Assembly (NCBI RefSeq): GCF_034372165.1
Contig: NZ_CP139698.1
Coordinates: forward strand, 2,976,001-3,040,000
DNA length: 64,000 bases
Source of the DNA: Christiangramia sp. OXR-203
GTDB lineage: Bacteria; Bacteroidota; Bacteroidia; Flavobacteriales; Flavobacteriaceae
Reading direction: 5' to 3'
Positions 9,032 to 19,063 of the stretch are shown here, in pieces (within the stretch, counting starts at the first letter, position 1; each line of letters opens with the position of its first letter). The position numbers were made by a program, and so were the translations under genes. Under the pieces are notes generated by a model, which saw only the letters and a program-made list of their open reading frames with translations, was not told where the DNA came from and ran no database searches.

Positions 9032-12000
9032 TTAAGCTTCGGTTGTATTTCTAACCTTCGTCTGGTACATCACATTTGGTTTTGTACCTACATACTCCAG
9101 TAGATGATACATCCTGTCATCATTTTTCTTTTCAAGAATTTGTGTTCCTTCGTTATTCACATCTCCAAAGATGATTGCACCCTTATCACAGGCAGAAGAA
9201 CAGGCAGTTTCAAATTCTCCATCTCTAAGCGCTCTACCTTCTCTCTTTGCATCAAGGATCGTTTTCTGAGTTTTCTGAATACACATAGAACATTTCTCCA
9301 TAACCCCTCTGGAACGCACAGTAACATCTGGATTAAGAACCATTCTTCCAAGATCATTATTTAAATGATAATCAAATTCGTCATTCTGTGCATAGCTGAA
9401 CCAGTTAAAACGACGCACTTTATAAGGACAGTTGTTAGCACAATATCTTGTACCCACACATCTGTTATAAATCATTTGGTTTTGTCCCTGTCTACCATGT
9501 GAAGTTGCCGCTACCGGACAAACTGTTTCACAAGGAGCATGGTTACAATGCTGACACATTACAGGCTGGAATACAACCTGAGGATTTTCAGCTGGCTGTT
9601 CTAGCTCGCCAAATTCTGAAAGGGAACTTCCAAGCCCTTCTATATTTTCTTTTTTCTCTAAATCATCTGTAAAGGTATCTTCAGAAGAGAAATATCGGTC
9701 TATACGCAACCAGTGCATATCACGGGATTTTCTAACTTCTTCCTTACCAACTACCGGTACATTATTTTCAGAATGACAGGCGATCACACATGCTGCACAT
9801 CCTGTACAGGCATTTAGATCTATACTCATGTTGAAGTGAGGCCCGGTGGTTCTGTCAAAACTTTCCCAGATATCAACTTCTGGTGAAGTAACCGGAGTTT
9901 CCTGGTGATTCAGGGAAACTTCAGGAGTAGAGTTCCAAATATGAGCATCTCTGGTATTGAAAATTTCCAGAGTTGTCTCTTTTATAATATCACCTCTACC
10001 CATTAAGGTATTATGCAACTGAATACAGGCAAATTCATGTATTCCCGGAGCTTTTTCAATCTTAACCTTTTGCATAGACTTAAAGTCATTATACAAAGGA
10101 TAAGCATTCACACCAGTCTGCATTTCTTCCTGAACTCCAGCTTTTCTACCGTAACCAAGCGCCAGACCAATAGATCCATCTGCCTGACCTGGCATAATAT
10201 AAACCGGTACATTTTGAACTATGGTATCACCAACACTAAGATGAACATAACTTCCGTTTAGTCCACCATCAGCAACGTGATAGTTTTCCAGACCCAGCAT
10301 TTCAGCATCTGTTCTGGACATAGTTACGTAGTTATCCCAACTCGCTCTTGTAAGCGGATCCGGAAGTTCCTGTAACCACGGGTTGTTGAACTGCTGTCCA
10401 TCCCCGATCGCTACATTTGTATAAAGCGATAATTCAAATCCTTCTCCATCCAGATCATCAACATCTAAGGATATTGCATTTCCACCTGAAGCTGGCATTG
10501 AAGGCATAGGCACTGGGGAAGTTGCTTCAAAAACTCCGTCGTGGATTGCTTCACTCCAGGTTTTTGAACCTAATCCTCCAGACCATGTTTCTTTAAGGTA
10601 TTCATAATAAGAAGCATCATTATCAGACCATTTTAGAAGTGTATCCTGAAATTGTCTCGTATCAAATAATGGTCTTATCGTTGGCTGCATTAAGCTAAAA
10701 GCCTGTTCTGTAAATTGAACATCTCCCCAGCTCTCCAAATAATGCGGAGTTGCAGCTACATATTTACTAAGTACAGAAGTCTCATCGATCCTGGTAGTGA
10801 AATCTACCACGGTTTCAACCTTTTTAAGCCCTTCTATAAATTCTTTTGCATTTGGAAGTGTATGAACAGGGTTAAGACCAGCGATTAATAAAGCACCAAT
10901 ACTTCCATTATTCATATCTTTTACTACCTGAGCAACTTCGCTGGCATTACCCTGACGAATAACTCTGGCATTAGAAACATCCATCACCTGGCTTCCAAGC
11001 GATTCATTAATTTCTAGAGCCCATTTTTGTGCTTCATCATCTGGAATACCACAAACTACTACAGCACCGCTACCAGCAGCTCTTAATTGTTTGTGGGCAT
11101 TCTGTACAGCTTCGTTGATTCTCTCAGGAAGATCTCCTGAAGCAGACCCACCTCTTAAGGCAGCAAGTACAGCTTTTTGTTGAGAAGGTTTAACAGCTAC
11201 ACGCTTATCTGCATTGGCACCAGTTAAACTCATATTAGACTCAAACTGCACGTGACGAGACATCTCGCCATTCTTCGGAATTCTTGTATGTGCAAAAGCA
11301 GCATCAAAACCACCACCCTGCCAGTCGCCAAGAAAATCTGCCCCAACACTAACTACCATTTTCGCTTTTGAAAAGTCGTAATTAGGTAAAGCACGTCTGC
11401 CGTATTTAGCCTGAAAAGCATTTAGAGCAGCATCTTCTGAAATTGTATCGTAAACTACGTGACGTACATTACCATACTTAGCAGAAAACTCCTGAATTAA
11501 TTTTGTAGTGGAAGGACTTGCAAATGTTTGCGTTAGAAGCACAATGTCTCCATTTGTATTTTCAAGGGCTGTTCTTGTCTCACGATCAAATTCTTCCCAG
11601 GATACATTTCTTCCTCCAATCATTGGGCGCTTAACCCTATTGTTATCATATAATGAAAGTACCGAAGCATGAACACGGGCATTTGCCCCTGTCTTAACTT
11701 CAGAAAGATCATTATACTCAACTTTTATAGGTCTACCTTCACGAGTTTTGATCAACACACTTGCGAAATCAAATCCATCTGCAATAGTAGAGGCATAATA
11801 ATTCGCAACGCCAGGAACAATCCTGTCTGGTTGAACTACGTAAGGAATAGACTTTGTCACAGGGCCTTCACAGGCAGCCAGTGACGCCGCTGCTGTACTG
11901 AATCCAACATACTTAAGGAAATCTCTTCTTGTAGTTTTTGAATCTGCAAGCTTCTCTTTATCCCCAAGGAAATCTTCCACCGGGATCTCCTCAGTAAATT

Positions 12001-12079
12001 CCTTTTGCCGGAGCGTCTCAACAACAGAGCTACCATTTAGCTCTTCAACACTTTTCCAGTATTTCTTGTTTGATGACAT
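9032..12079 (-). CDS. actB: ACIII subunit ActB, molybdopterin-oxidoreductase-like iron-sulfur protein
   Basis: ActB is the large periplasmic ACIII subunit that carries three [4Fe-4S] and one [3Fe-4S] cluster. In the family the molybdopterin-like domain has no molybdenum cofactor. The 1015-residue protein starts with a twin-arginine-type signal (TTRRDFLKYVGFSTAAASLA, about residues 48-67, then AACEG, a possible lipid attachment Cys). The molybdopterin-like half is about 80-720. The ferredoxin-like half follows, with cysteine groups CTGCAACVIAC, CQHCNHAPCETVC, CVGTRYCANNC and CSMC plus CSSAC. It lies 48 bases after actA. Confidence 0.95.
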   Translation of the reverse strand: MSSNKKYWKSVEELNGSSVVETLRQKEFTEEIPVEDFLGDKEKLADSKTTRRDFLKYVGFSTAAASLAACEGPVTKSIPYVVQPDRIVPGVANYYASTIADGFDFASVLIKTREGRPIKVEYNDLSEVKTGANARVHASVLSLYDNNRVKRPMIGGRNVSWEEFDRETRTALENTNGDIVLLTQTFASPSTTKLIQEFSAKYGNVRHVVYDTISEDAALNAFQAKYGRRALPNYDFSKAKMVVSVGADFLGDWQGGGFDAAFAHTRIPKNGEMSRHVQFESNMSLTGANADKRVAVKPSQQKAVLAALRGGSASGDLPERINEAVQNAHKQLRAAGSGAVVVCGIPDDEAQKWALEINESLGSQVMDVSNARVIRQGNASEVAQVVKDMNNGSIGALLIAGLNPVHTLPNAKEFIEGLKKVETVVDFTTRIDETSVLSKYVAATPHYLESWGDVQFTEQAFSLMQPTIRPLFDTRQFQDTLLKWSDNDASYYEYLKETWSGGLGSKTWSEAIHDGVFEATSPVPMPSMPASGGNAISLDVDDLDGEGFELSLYTNVAIGDGQQFNNPWLQELPDPLTRASWDNYVTMSRTDAEMLGLENYHVADGGLNGSYVHLSVGDTIVQNVPVYIMPGQADGSIGLALGYGRKAGVQEEMQTGVNAYPLYNDFKSMQKVKIEKAPGIHEFACIQLHNTLMGRGDIIKETTLEIFNTRDAHIWNSTPEVSLNHQETPVTSPEVDIWESFDRTTGPHFNMSIDLNACTGCAACVIACHSENNVPVVGKEEVRKSRDMHWLRIDRYFSSEDTFTDDLEKKENIEGLGSSLSEFGELEQPAENPQVVFQPVMCQHCNHAPCETVCPVAATSHGRQGQNQMIYNRCVGTRYCANNCPYKVRRFNWFSYAQNDEFDYHLNNDLGRMVLNPDVTVRSRGVMEKCSMCIQKTQKTILDAKREGRALRDGEFETACSSACDKGAIIFGDVNNEGTQILEKKNDDRMYHLLEYVGTKPNVMYQTKVRNTTEA

Positions 12080-12127
12080 ATTATATCTAGATATTAGCTT
12101 CTTAAATTAAACCTGAATTTCAGGATT

Positions 12128-13492
12128 CTAGTAGTGACACTTACCACATTCCAGACCACCCATTTGAGCAGCCGTAAGCTCTTCTACACCATATTTTTTA
12201 GACAACTCTGCATGGATCTTTTCGTAGTATTCATTACCCTCGATCCTGATATTTGTTTCACGGTGACAGTTAATACACCATCCCATAGTTAGCGGAGCAT
12301 CCTGATATACAATTTCCATTTCCTGGATAGGACCATGACATTTTTGACATTCAATGCCAGCCACCGTTACGTGCTGCGAGTGATTGAAGTAAGCAAAGGC
12401 CGGAAGGTTGTGAATTCGCACCCACTTCACCGGTTTTTCTTCTCCGGAATAAGTTCTGGTTGCTGGATCCCATCCTGTAGCATCGTATAACTTAGCAATT
12501 TCTTTATCGTAAAATTCTTTTGAATATTCTTCTGTAGCCGTTTCAGGAGACACTTCAGCAATAGACTTGTGACAGTTCATACAAACGTTCAAAGAAGGAA
12601 TTCCTGAATGCTTGGAAACTCTTGCAGAAGAGTGACAGTACTTACACTCGATCTGATTATCACCTGCGTGAATTCTATGTGAATAGTGAATTGGCTGAAT
12701 TGGCTGATAACCCTGATCAACACCAATCTGCATTAGGAAACCGTAAGAGAAGTAACCTACAGTAAGCAACACAAAAATTGACGTTACAACAAGAAGGAAT
12801 TGATTCTCTACAAAAGACTGATATAAAGGTTTGGTTTTTGGCTTCTCTGGAATTGCAATTCCAGAAGCAGAAGCGAAATTTCTTAATGTTTTGTTTACAA
12901 GGAAAAGCACCACAAGAAGAAGCACCAGGACAAAAGCAAGAATTCCTAAAATAATATTTACAGAAACACCACCTGAACCTTCACCTCCACCTGACTGAGC
13001 TGCGCCAGTAGTTGCCGCAGTTGGCTCTGGTTTAGGCTGCTCAACGTAAGCAAGAATATTATCAATATCACTTTCGGTCAACTGAGGAAAAGCCGGCATT
13101 GCCGTTTGATTCCATTCATTGTAAACTTCATTAGCTTCTGCATCACCACTAGCGATCAAAGCAGCAGAATTCTGGATCCAGTCATAAAGCCATTCCATTT
13201 CATGTCTATCTGTCGCACCGTTAAGAGCAGGACCAATAGAATTAGAATAAGGTTTGTGACAGGCTGCACACAATGAATTAAATAACTCTTTACCAGCAGC
13301 AGCATCTCCAAGAGAGGCAGCAGCTGCTCCAGCACCAGCATCAGCTTCGGTCGCCTGGCCAGACTCAGCCTGAGCTGTAGTATCCTGCGCCGTCTGATCC
13401 TGCGCATGCGCGAACAGAGAAAATGTAAATAAGAAAGCTACGCTTAAGAGTAGTTGTCGCGAAATTGAATGGCGGAAAATCACCTTTTTCAT
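12128..13492 (-). CDS. actA: ACIII subunit ActA, multihaem cytochrome c (six CxxCH)
   Basis: First gene of the operon. A signal peptide (about residues 1-30, ending FAHAQ) is followed by an A/E/T-rich linker and a mono-haem class I cytochrome domain (CAACH, about residue 82, with AMPAFP as Met-ligand candidate). A Gly-rich spacer and membrane helix (about 177-200) and a second helix (about 235-255) follow. The C-terminal pentahaem domain has motifs CKYCH, CMNCH, CQKCH, CINCH and CGKCH, the last at the very C-terminus (CGKCHY). ActA of ACIII is usually described as pentahaem, so the N-terminal cytochrome domain is a sixth site. The function is electron transfer from ActB clusters toward ActE or the oxidase. 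Confidence 0.95.
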   Translation of the reverse strand: MKKVIFRHSISRQLLLSVAFLFTFSLFAHAQDQTAQDTTAQAESGQATEADAGAGAAAASLGDAAAGKELFNSLCAACHKPYSNSIGPALNGATDRHEMEWLYDWIQNSAALIASGDAEANEVYNEWNQTAMPAFPQLTESDIDNILAYVEQPKPEPTAATTGAAQSGGGEGSGGVSVNIILGILAFVLVLLLVVLFLVNKTLRNFASASGIAIPEKPKTKPLYQSFVENQFLLVVTSIFVLLTVGYFSYGFLMQIGVDQGYQPIQPIHYSHRIHAGDNQIECKYCHSSARVSKHSGIPSLNVCMNCHKSIAEVSPETATEEYSKEFYDKEIAKLYDATGWDPATRTYSGEEKPVKWVRIHNLPAFAYFNHSQHVTVAGIECQKCHGPIQEMEIVYQDAPLTMGWCINCHRETNIRIEGNEYYEKIHAELSKKYGVEELTAAQMGGLECGKCHY

Positions 13493-13586
13493 ATTTTAAG
13501 TTCGATTAACGTCTAAACTTTGGTACGGTTTTTACACTCAGTATTTTAGGGCTAAATACCTAAAAAGGTACCTTTAAATTCAAGCA

Positions 13587-13594
13587 CAAAAGTA
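13587..13594 (-). promoter_or_regulatory. Candidate -7 box for the act-cta operon
   Basis: On the minus strand the sequence is TACTTTTG, an exact TAnnTTTG Bacteroidota -7 element, about 95 bases upstream of the actA start. The -33 position is poor (TTCC). It would give a leader of about 85-90 nt that contains a palindromic AAGGTACCTT and a weak hairpin around 13531-13556. Confidence 0.45.
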
Positions 13595-13692
13595 ATACTT
13601 ATAGACGATTCTAGGAATGTTAGATAAGTGTTAATAGGTAATTTATAATAGTTCTAAATAATATTTTACAAGCTGTTTAAGTTATTATATTT

Positions 13693-13700
13693 TACATTTG
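13693..13700 (+). promoter_or_regulatory. Candidate -7 box for the SPOR-protein gene
   Basis: TACATTTG matches the TAnnTTTG consensus exactly and ends 17 bases before the ATG at 13718, placing the start of transcription near 13707. No TTTG is seen at the -33 position. It diverges from the actA promoter. Confidence 0.5.
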
Positions 13701-13717
13701 TCAAAAGACCACAAGCT

Positions 13718-14107
13718 ATGAAAAAACCTAATATACAGTACTCATTTACGATCGCAGCTTTTTTCCTTCTTTTTAATCTGAGTTCCAGCGCTCAACAGGC
13801 CAGTGTTGAAATTCAACAAAGCAAAAAGATCGATAAGCTCATGGAAGTAAAGAAAGAATTGAGTGATAATAACAAGATTGGCGACCGCTTCGTGATTCAG
13901 TTATTTTATGGAGATAATGGCAAAGCCAACGAGGTAATTCAGAAATACCGGAATCTTTACGAATACCCTTCCAAGATCGCGTATGAAGCTCCAAATTACA
14001 AAGTATGGGTAGGTAACTTTAGAAACAGACTGGAAGCAGACAGAGCGCTCCTTACCCTGAAAGAAGACTTTCCTTCAGCTTTTATTCCGAAGCCACAGAG
14101 GAAATAA
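13718..14107 (+). CDS. SPOR-domain protein, secreted
   Basis: A 129-residue protein with a signal peptide (about residues 1-25, hydrophobic FTIAAFFLLFNLSSSA). The C-terminal 75 residues look like a SPOR peptidoglycan-binding repeat: RFVIQLFYGDNGKANEVIQK, then YKVWVGNFRNRLEADRALLTL and FPSAFIPKP. The VWVGNF and RLEADRAL-x-x-L motifs are characteristic. SPOR domains bind glycan strands lacking stem peptides, usually at division sites. Most flavobacterial genomes have such a small stand-alone SPOR protein near infB. It is monocistronic, with its own promoter candidate and terminator. A role in cell-wall biology is inferred from the domain only. Confidence 0.8.
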   Translation: MKKPNIQYSFTIAAFFLLFNLSSSAQQASVEIQQSKKIDKLMEVKKELSDNNKIGDRFVIQLFYGDNGKANEVIQKYRNLYEYPSKIAYEAPNYKVWVGNFRNRLEADRALLTLKEDFPSAFIPKPQRK

Positions 14108-14127
14108 GAAATTGATTATTATACATT

Positions 14128-14156
14128 AAAAAGCGGCTCGATGAGCCGCTTTTTTT
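14128..14156 (+). terminator. Terminator of the SPOR-protein gene
   Basis: Stem AGCGGCTC (14132-14139) and GAGCCGCT (14143-14150) with loop GAT, followed by seven T. A-run before the stem makes it potentially bidirectional. The stem is identical to the one at 14897-14915. Confidence 0.88.
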
Positions 14157-14890
14157 GTAGTTAGATCTTCGGAAAACGATATGCCCGAACGACCCTATGA
14201 GATTAAGTTCATATAGCTGAAGATTTCTCATATTCTAACAAGAAATACAGGGTTTCAATCAAAGTCTGTTCGCCCGTATTCTCAACTGTGTCTTAGGTAG
14301 AACTCCACAGGATATTCCTGATCTCCTCCGGCCAATTACTAAGATTTTCCATCGAAACCTAATAGCGCCAAATCCATAATTCTCTTATTGGAATGATGTA
14401 AAAAAAACAATGTATTACCCAAAACAACAATTCTTTGAATGGCTACTAACTAAAAGTTTTAGTTAAACCAATGTTACCCATAATAAGCTAACATGATTAA
14501 TATTCGAATCATTTAAGAAATAAATGTTATTACTCTGATATGATCTTTACAGTCCTGTTTAATATTCTACATATAAAAGTTCATCCAAACGGAGTGATCT
14601 CTGTCCTGATCAGCCGATGCAATTCATAGTCGAGGCTAACCGAATGATACTGGCATCTGTAATAATTTCCAGATGATCTGCACTCAAGGATCAACCGATC
14701 ACGACCTACAGTTTTTGAAAAGCGCACTGAAAACCTGAACACATATTTCAAAAGGTTTTGAAGGAATTGGTGAGAACCTTCGGAAACAAAGGCTGATAGG
14801 TTATTGGAAAATCATACAATTAAACCATTTTGATGAATCTGATCTCTTGTGATCGATGAATTCCACACAAATACTGTCGACACCCCTAAC
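14157..14890. other. Gene-free interval between two near-identical terminators
   Basis: About 730 bases with no convincing gene on either strand. The longest open stretch is on the minus strand from 14811 to 14584 (76 codons), but it has no ATG and no recognisable homology. No repeats, tRNA or strong promoter were seen. It is most likely decayed sequence; an unrecognised small RNA cannot be excluded. Confidence 0.5.
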
Positions 14891-14915
14891 AAAAAAAGCG
14901 GCTCCAAGAGCCGCT
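14891..14915 (-). terminator. Terminator of rimP-nusA-infB operon
   Basis: Stem AGCGGCTC / GAGCCGCT (14897-14904 and 14908-14915) with loop CAA; on the minus strand the stem is followed by a run of seven T. It lies 26 bases after the infB stop. Confidence 0.88.
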
Positions 14916-14941
14916 TTTTTAGTTTGAGTATCCTACTCAGT

Positions 14942-17767
14942 TTATTTTGATTTCAAGGTTTTCTTAACCTCTACTTCTCTAAATGCTTCTACTACATCAC
15001 CTTCTCTTATGTCATTGTAGTTCTTAATCTGAAGACCACAATCATAACCTTTCTTCACCTCTTTCACGTCATCTTTGAAACGTTTTAATGAAGCTAGTTC
15101 TCCAGTATAAACAACAACGCCATCTCTAATAAGGCGTATTCCCGCACTTCTGTAAATAGTTCCTGCCGTTACCATACAACCCGCAATCGTACCAACCTTA
15201 GATATCTTAAAGGTTTCTCTAATCTCGGCAGTACCAGTGATCTCCTCTTTAAGTTCCGGTGAAAGCATACCTTCCATCGCATCTTTAAGATCGTTAATCG
15301 CATCGTAGATGATCGAGTAAGTACGGATGTCGATTTCTTCCTTATCGGCCACCATTCTGGCATTACCTGCAGGTCTAACATTAAATCCTATAATCACCGC
15401 ATCTGATGCTGAAGCTAATAATACATCACTTTCAGTAATCGCACCAACTCCTTTGTGGATGATATTCACCTGAATCTCTTCCGTAGAAAGCTTCTGGAAA
15501 CTATCGGTAAGCGCTTCTACTGAACCATCCACATCCCCTTTCAGGATTATATTAAGTTCTTTAAAGTCACCAAGTGCGATACGTCTACCAATCTCATCAA
15601 GCGTTATGTGACGCTGAGTTCTAACATTTTGCTCACGTTGTAACTGAGTTCTTCGTGCAGCAATATCTTTTGCTTCACGCTCATCTTCCATTACTTTGAA
15701 GGTATCACCTGCCTGAGGAGCACCATCAAGTCCTAAAATTGAGACTGGTGTAGATGGTCCGGCTTCTTTCACCTCGTGGCCACGCTCATCATGCATCGCT
15801 TTAATCTTACCGCTGTTTCTACCGGCAAGTACATAATCTCCGATCTTAAGAGTACCAGCCTGTACAAGAATAGTCGCAATATAACCCCGACCTTTGTCAA
15901 GGAATGCTTCCACCACTGTACCTTTAGCAAGCTTCTTAGGATTCGCCTTCAATTCCAGGATTTCGGCTTCCAGAAGTACTTTTTCAAGTAATTCTTTCAC
16001 TCCAGCACCTGTTTTTGCCGAAATATCATGTGATTGAATCTTACCACCCCAGTCTTCTACAAGAAGATCCATTTGAGCAAGTTTCTCTTTTATCTTTTCT
16101 GGATTCGCCGTTGGCAAATCAGATTTGTTGATCGCGAAGATGATTGGAACTCCTGCAGCCTGTGCGTGAGAGATCGCTTCTTTTGTTTGAGGCATCACAT
16201 CATCATCTGCCGCAATCACAATAATCGCGATATCTGTTACCTGTGCACCACGAGCACGCATTGCCGTAAAGGCTTCGTGACCAGGTGTATCCAGGAATGC
16301 GATCTTTTGTCCGCCATCAAGCTCAACTCCGTAAGCACCAATATGCTGCGTGATCCCCCCACTCTCACCGGCAATTACATTCTCTTTACGAACGTAATCC
16401 AGCAAGGATGTTTTACCGTGATCCACGTGACCCATTACAGTTACGATAGGAGCTCTGGATACAAGATCTTCAGGATTCTCTTCAACTTCTTCAACAGTTT
16501 CTTCTACATCTGCTGTGGTGAATTCAACTTCATAGCCAAATTCTTCAGCAACGATAGTTAATGTTTCAGCATCAAGACGCTGATTCATGGTTACCATCAT
16601 TCCAAGAGACATACATGCTGAGATAATCTTAGTTACCTGAACATCCATCATGGTTGCAACCTCACTTACCGTAACAAATTCTGTTACCTTTAAGATCTTA
16701 TCATCAGATTCCTGCTGTGCAAGATCATCTGCTGAACGTTGCCTGTGTTCGTCTCTTTTCTGTCTTCTATATTTAGCACCTTTACCTTTGGAAGATTTAC
16801 CCTGAAGTTTCTCCAGAGTTTCACGTACCTGCTTCTGTACTTCTTCTTCGGTTGGCTCTTCTTTTGTAATCGGTTTACTTCTTGCTCTTCCGCCTTTTTT
16901 GGCAGCTGCACCGCGCGGACTGTTTCCACCACCACCTTTAACATCTTTACTGATGCGGCGACGACGTTTCTTACGCTTATCTTTTTCGTCCTTAGATTCG
17001 GTTTTCTTCTCGTCCTTTTTCTTTACAGGTTTCTTAAACTGTGAAAGATCGATCTTCTTACCGGTGAAGTTAGGTCCGTCAAGCTTCGTGTAGTTGGTCT
17101 TGATTGTATCAGAACCTTCTTCCTTCTTCTCTTCGGTAGCTTCTGGAGCTTTTTCAGTTTCAGCCTTAGCCTCAGTTTTCACTTCTGGCTTCGCTTCTTC
17201 TTTTTTAGCAACTGGAGCTTCTTCCTTTTTAGGAGCAGGAGCTTCTTTTTTCTCAGCAGGTTTTTCCGCAGGAACCTCTTTTGGCTTCTCTGCAGATTTC
17301 GCTGGTTGTTCTTTTTCTTTAGTAGTCTTCTCCGCTTCTTTGACAGGTTCAGCTGGAGTTTCTTTTACATCTTCAGTTTCTTTAGAGGCTTCTTCCGCAG
17401 GAGCTTGTTCTCCGGGTTTTTTGTCCAGGTCTATCTTACCAACCGTTTTTGGACCGGCAAGCTTAGCTCGGGAAGTAGAAACTTCTTCCTTCTTCACCTC
17501 TACAGCTTTACGCTTTTCCTCTATTTCCTTGCGAAGTTCCTCCTTCTCCTTCTTTCTCTCTTCTCCTACTTCTTTGGAAGCAACCTTTTTACTCTTATCG
17601 GTTTGGAACTCGTCAGAAAGCACCTCGTAGATTTCTCCCGAGATCTTGGTAGTTGGACGTGCATCAATCTCGTAGCCTTTGGAAGTAAGATATTCCACAG
17701 CCCTGTCTAACGAGATATTGAACTCACGTAGAACTTTATTTAATCGCGTTGTTTTCGCTTCTGCCAT
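14942..17767 (-). CDS. infB: Translation initiation factor IF-2
   Basis: IF-2 is the GTPase that brings initiator tRNA to the 30S subunit and promotes subunit joining. The 941-residue protein has an IF2 N-terminal helix domain (residues 1-55), a long low-complexity K/E/P/A-rich linker (about 65-335), and then the conserved core. The GTPase motifs are G1 GHVDHGKT (about residue 446), G3 DTPGHEAF and G4 NKSD. Domains II, III and the fMet-tRNA-binding C2 domain follow (ending VEVKKTL). It is the last gene of rimP-nusA-infB, 51 bases after nusA, the arrangement conserved across bacteria. The lysine-rich linker produces long spurious antisense open frames. Confidence 0.98.
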   Translation of the reverse strand: MAEAKTTRLNKVLREFNISLDRAVEYLTSKGYEIDARPTTKISGEIYEVLSDEFQTDKSKKVASKEVGEERKKEKEELRKEIEEKRKAVEVKKEEVSTSRAKLAGPKTVGKIDLDKKPGEQAPAEEASKETEDVKETPAEPVKEAEKTTKEKEQPAKSAEKPKEVPAEKPAEKKEAPAPKKEEAPVAKKEEAKPEVKTEAKAETEKAPEATEEKKEEGSDTIKTNYTKLDGPNFTGKKIDLSQFKKPVKKKDEKKTESKDEKDKRKKRRRRISKDVKGGGGNSPRGAAAKKGGRARSKPITKEEPTEEEVQKQVRETLEKLQGKSSKGKGAKYRRQKRDEHRQRSADDLAQQESDDKILKVTEFVTVSEVATMMDVQVTKIISACMSLGMMVTMNQRLDAETLTIVAEEFGYEVEFTTADVEETVEEVEENPEDLVSRAPIVTVMGHVDHGKTSLLDYVRKENVIAGESGGITQHIGAYGVELDGGQKIAFLDTPGHEAFTAMRARGAQVTDIAIIVIAADDDVMPQTKEAISHAQAAGVPIIFAINKSDLPTANPEKIKEKLAQMDLLVEDWGGKIQSHDISAKTGAGVKELLEKVLLEAEILELKANPKKLAKGTVVEAFLDKGRGYIATILVQAGTLKIGDYVLAGRNSGKIKAMHDERGHEVKEAGPSTPVSILGLDGAPQAGDTFKVMEDEREAKDIAARRTQLQREQNVRTQRHITLDEIGRRIALGDFKELNIILKGDVDGSVEALTDSFQKLSTEEIQVNIIHKGVGAITESDVLLASASDAVIIGFNVRPAGNARMVADKEEIDIRTYSIIYDAINDLKDAMEGMLSPELKEEITGTAEIRETFKISKVGTIAGCMVTAGTIYRSAGIRLIRDGVVVYTGELASLKRFKDDVKEVKKGYDCGLQIKNYNDIREGDVVEAFREVEVKKTLKSK

Positions 17768-17818
17768 AAATTGCCCTCTAAATTAACCTCTTTTAATGTA
17801 TTCTGTATTAAAAAAATA

Positions 17819-19051
17819 TTATTCTTCAAATTCTGAGCGAAGAACCGACATAACGTCTTTAATGGTTTCTTCCTCAAGGTCTGTACGACGCACAAGATCA
17901 TCAACATCCTGTTCCAGTACAGCCTTTGCAGTATCCAGACCAATTTTCGAAAATTCGGCAATCACCCAATCTTCAATTTCATCTGTAAACTCTTTTAACT
18001 CCACATCTTCTTCAACACCTTCTCTGTAAACATCGATCTCATAACCGGTTAACTGCCCGGCCAGTCTAATGTTGTGACCACCTCTACCAATTGCTTTGGA
18101 AACTTCTTCCGGCTTCAGCATTACCTCAGCTGTTTTAGCTTCCTCATCCATTTTAATGCTGGTTATCTTCGCAGGGCTCAAGGCTCTAGTGATGAATAAC
18201 TGCTCATTATTGGTGAAATTGATCACATCAATGTTTTCATTTCCAAGCTCACGAACGATGCTGTGAATACGAGAACCTTTCATTCCCACACAGGCACCAA
18301 CAGGATCGATCCTATCATCATAAGAATCTACTGCTACTTTCGCTTTTTCACCAGGTACACGAACTACTTTTTTGATAGTAATTAAACCATCAAACACTTC
18401 AGGGATTTCCTGCTCGAATAACTTCTCAAGGAAACCTGGTGCGGTTCGGGACATGATGATGGTAGGCTTGTTACCTTTTAACTCAACGCTTTCAATGATT
18501 CCACGTACGTTTTCTCCTTTTCTGAAGAAATCTGAGGGAATCTGGCGGTCTTTAGGAAGCACGATCTCATTGCCCTCGTCATCAAGGAGAATGATTGCTC
18601 TGTGCCTGATATGATGAACTTCTGCAGTATAAATTTCTCCTTCAAGATCTTTAAACTGCTTATAAATATTCGTGTTATCATGCTCATGGATCTTAGAGAT
18701 CAGGTTTTGACGCAACGCCAAAATAGCTCTTCTTCCAAGATCAATAAGCTTCACTTCTTCTGAAACATCTTCACCAACTTCAAAATCGGGTTCGATCCTT
18801 CTGGCCTGAGTAAGAGAAATTTCTCTATTGGAATCTTCAACTTCACCATCTGCAACAACGATCCGGTTTCTCCAGATCTCAAGATCTCCTTTATCAGGGT
18901 TTACAATAATATCAAAATTATCGTCTTCTCCATACTTTTTCTTCAAAGCATTTCTGAAAACGTCTTCCAGGATCGCCATAAGCGTAACCCTGTCTATAAG
19001 CTTATCATCCTTAAATTCTGAGAATGATTCAATCAACGCGATATTTTCCAT
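17819..19051 (-). CDS. nusA: Transcription termination/antitermination factor NusA
   Basis: NusA binds RNA polymerase and modulates pausing, termination and antitermination. The 410-residue protein has the NusA N-terminal domain (1-125), an S1 domain (about 130-200, EIYTAEVHHI start) and two KH domains (about 205-345: DPVGACVGMKGSRI and SKAIGRGGHNIRLA, the GxxG loops of KH1 and KH2). A short acidic C-terminal part follows, without the duplicated acidic repeats of Escherichia coli NusA. That length is normal for Bacteroidota. It starts 12 bases after the rimP stop. Confidence 0.97.
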   Translation of the reverse strand: MENIALIESFSEFKDDKLIDRVTLMAILEDVFRNALKKKYGEDDNFDIIVNPDKGDLEIWRNRIVVADGEVEDSNREISLTQARRIEPDFEVGEDVSEEVKLIDLGRRAILALRQNLISKIHEHDNTNIYKQFKDLEGEIYTAEVHHIRHRAIILLDDEGNEIVLPKDRQIPSDFFRKGENVRGIIESVELKGNKPTIIMSRTAPGFLEKLFEQEIPEVFDGLITIKKVVRVPGEKAKVAVDSYDDRIDPVGACVGMKGSRIHSIVRELGNENIDVINFTNNEQLFITRALSPAKITSIKMDEEAKTAEVMLKPEEVSKAIGRGGHNIRLAGQLTGYEIDVYREGVEEDVELKEFTDEIEDWVIAEFSKIGLDTAKAVLEQDVDDLVRRTDLEEETIKDVMSVLRSEFEE

Positions 19052-19063
19052 ATCAATTTGTGA

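Noticed and set aside
14584-14811. Open stretch of 76 codons on the minus strand in the infB-SPOR interval
   Set aside because: No ATG, no recognisable domain; kept only as an observation.
16034-16561. 175-codon plus-strand frame
   Set aside because: Lies wholly antisense to the conserved GTPase region of infB; composition is not protein-like.
17094-17630. Long open frame (178 codons) on the plus strand, rich in Ser, Phe and Ala
   Set aside because: It is the antisense of the Lys/Glu/Ala-rich linker of IF-2, whose codon bias suppresses stops on the other strand. No promoter or homology.
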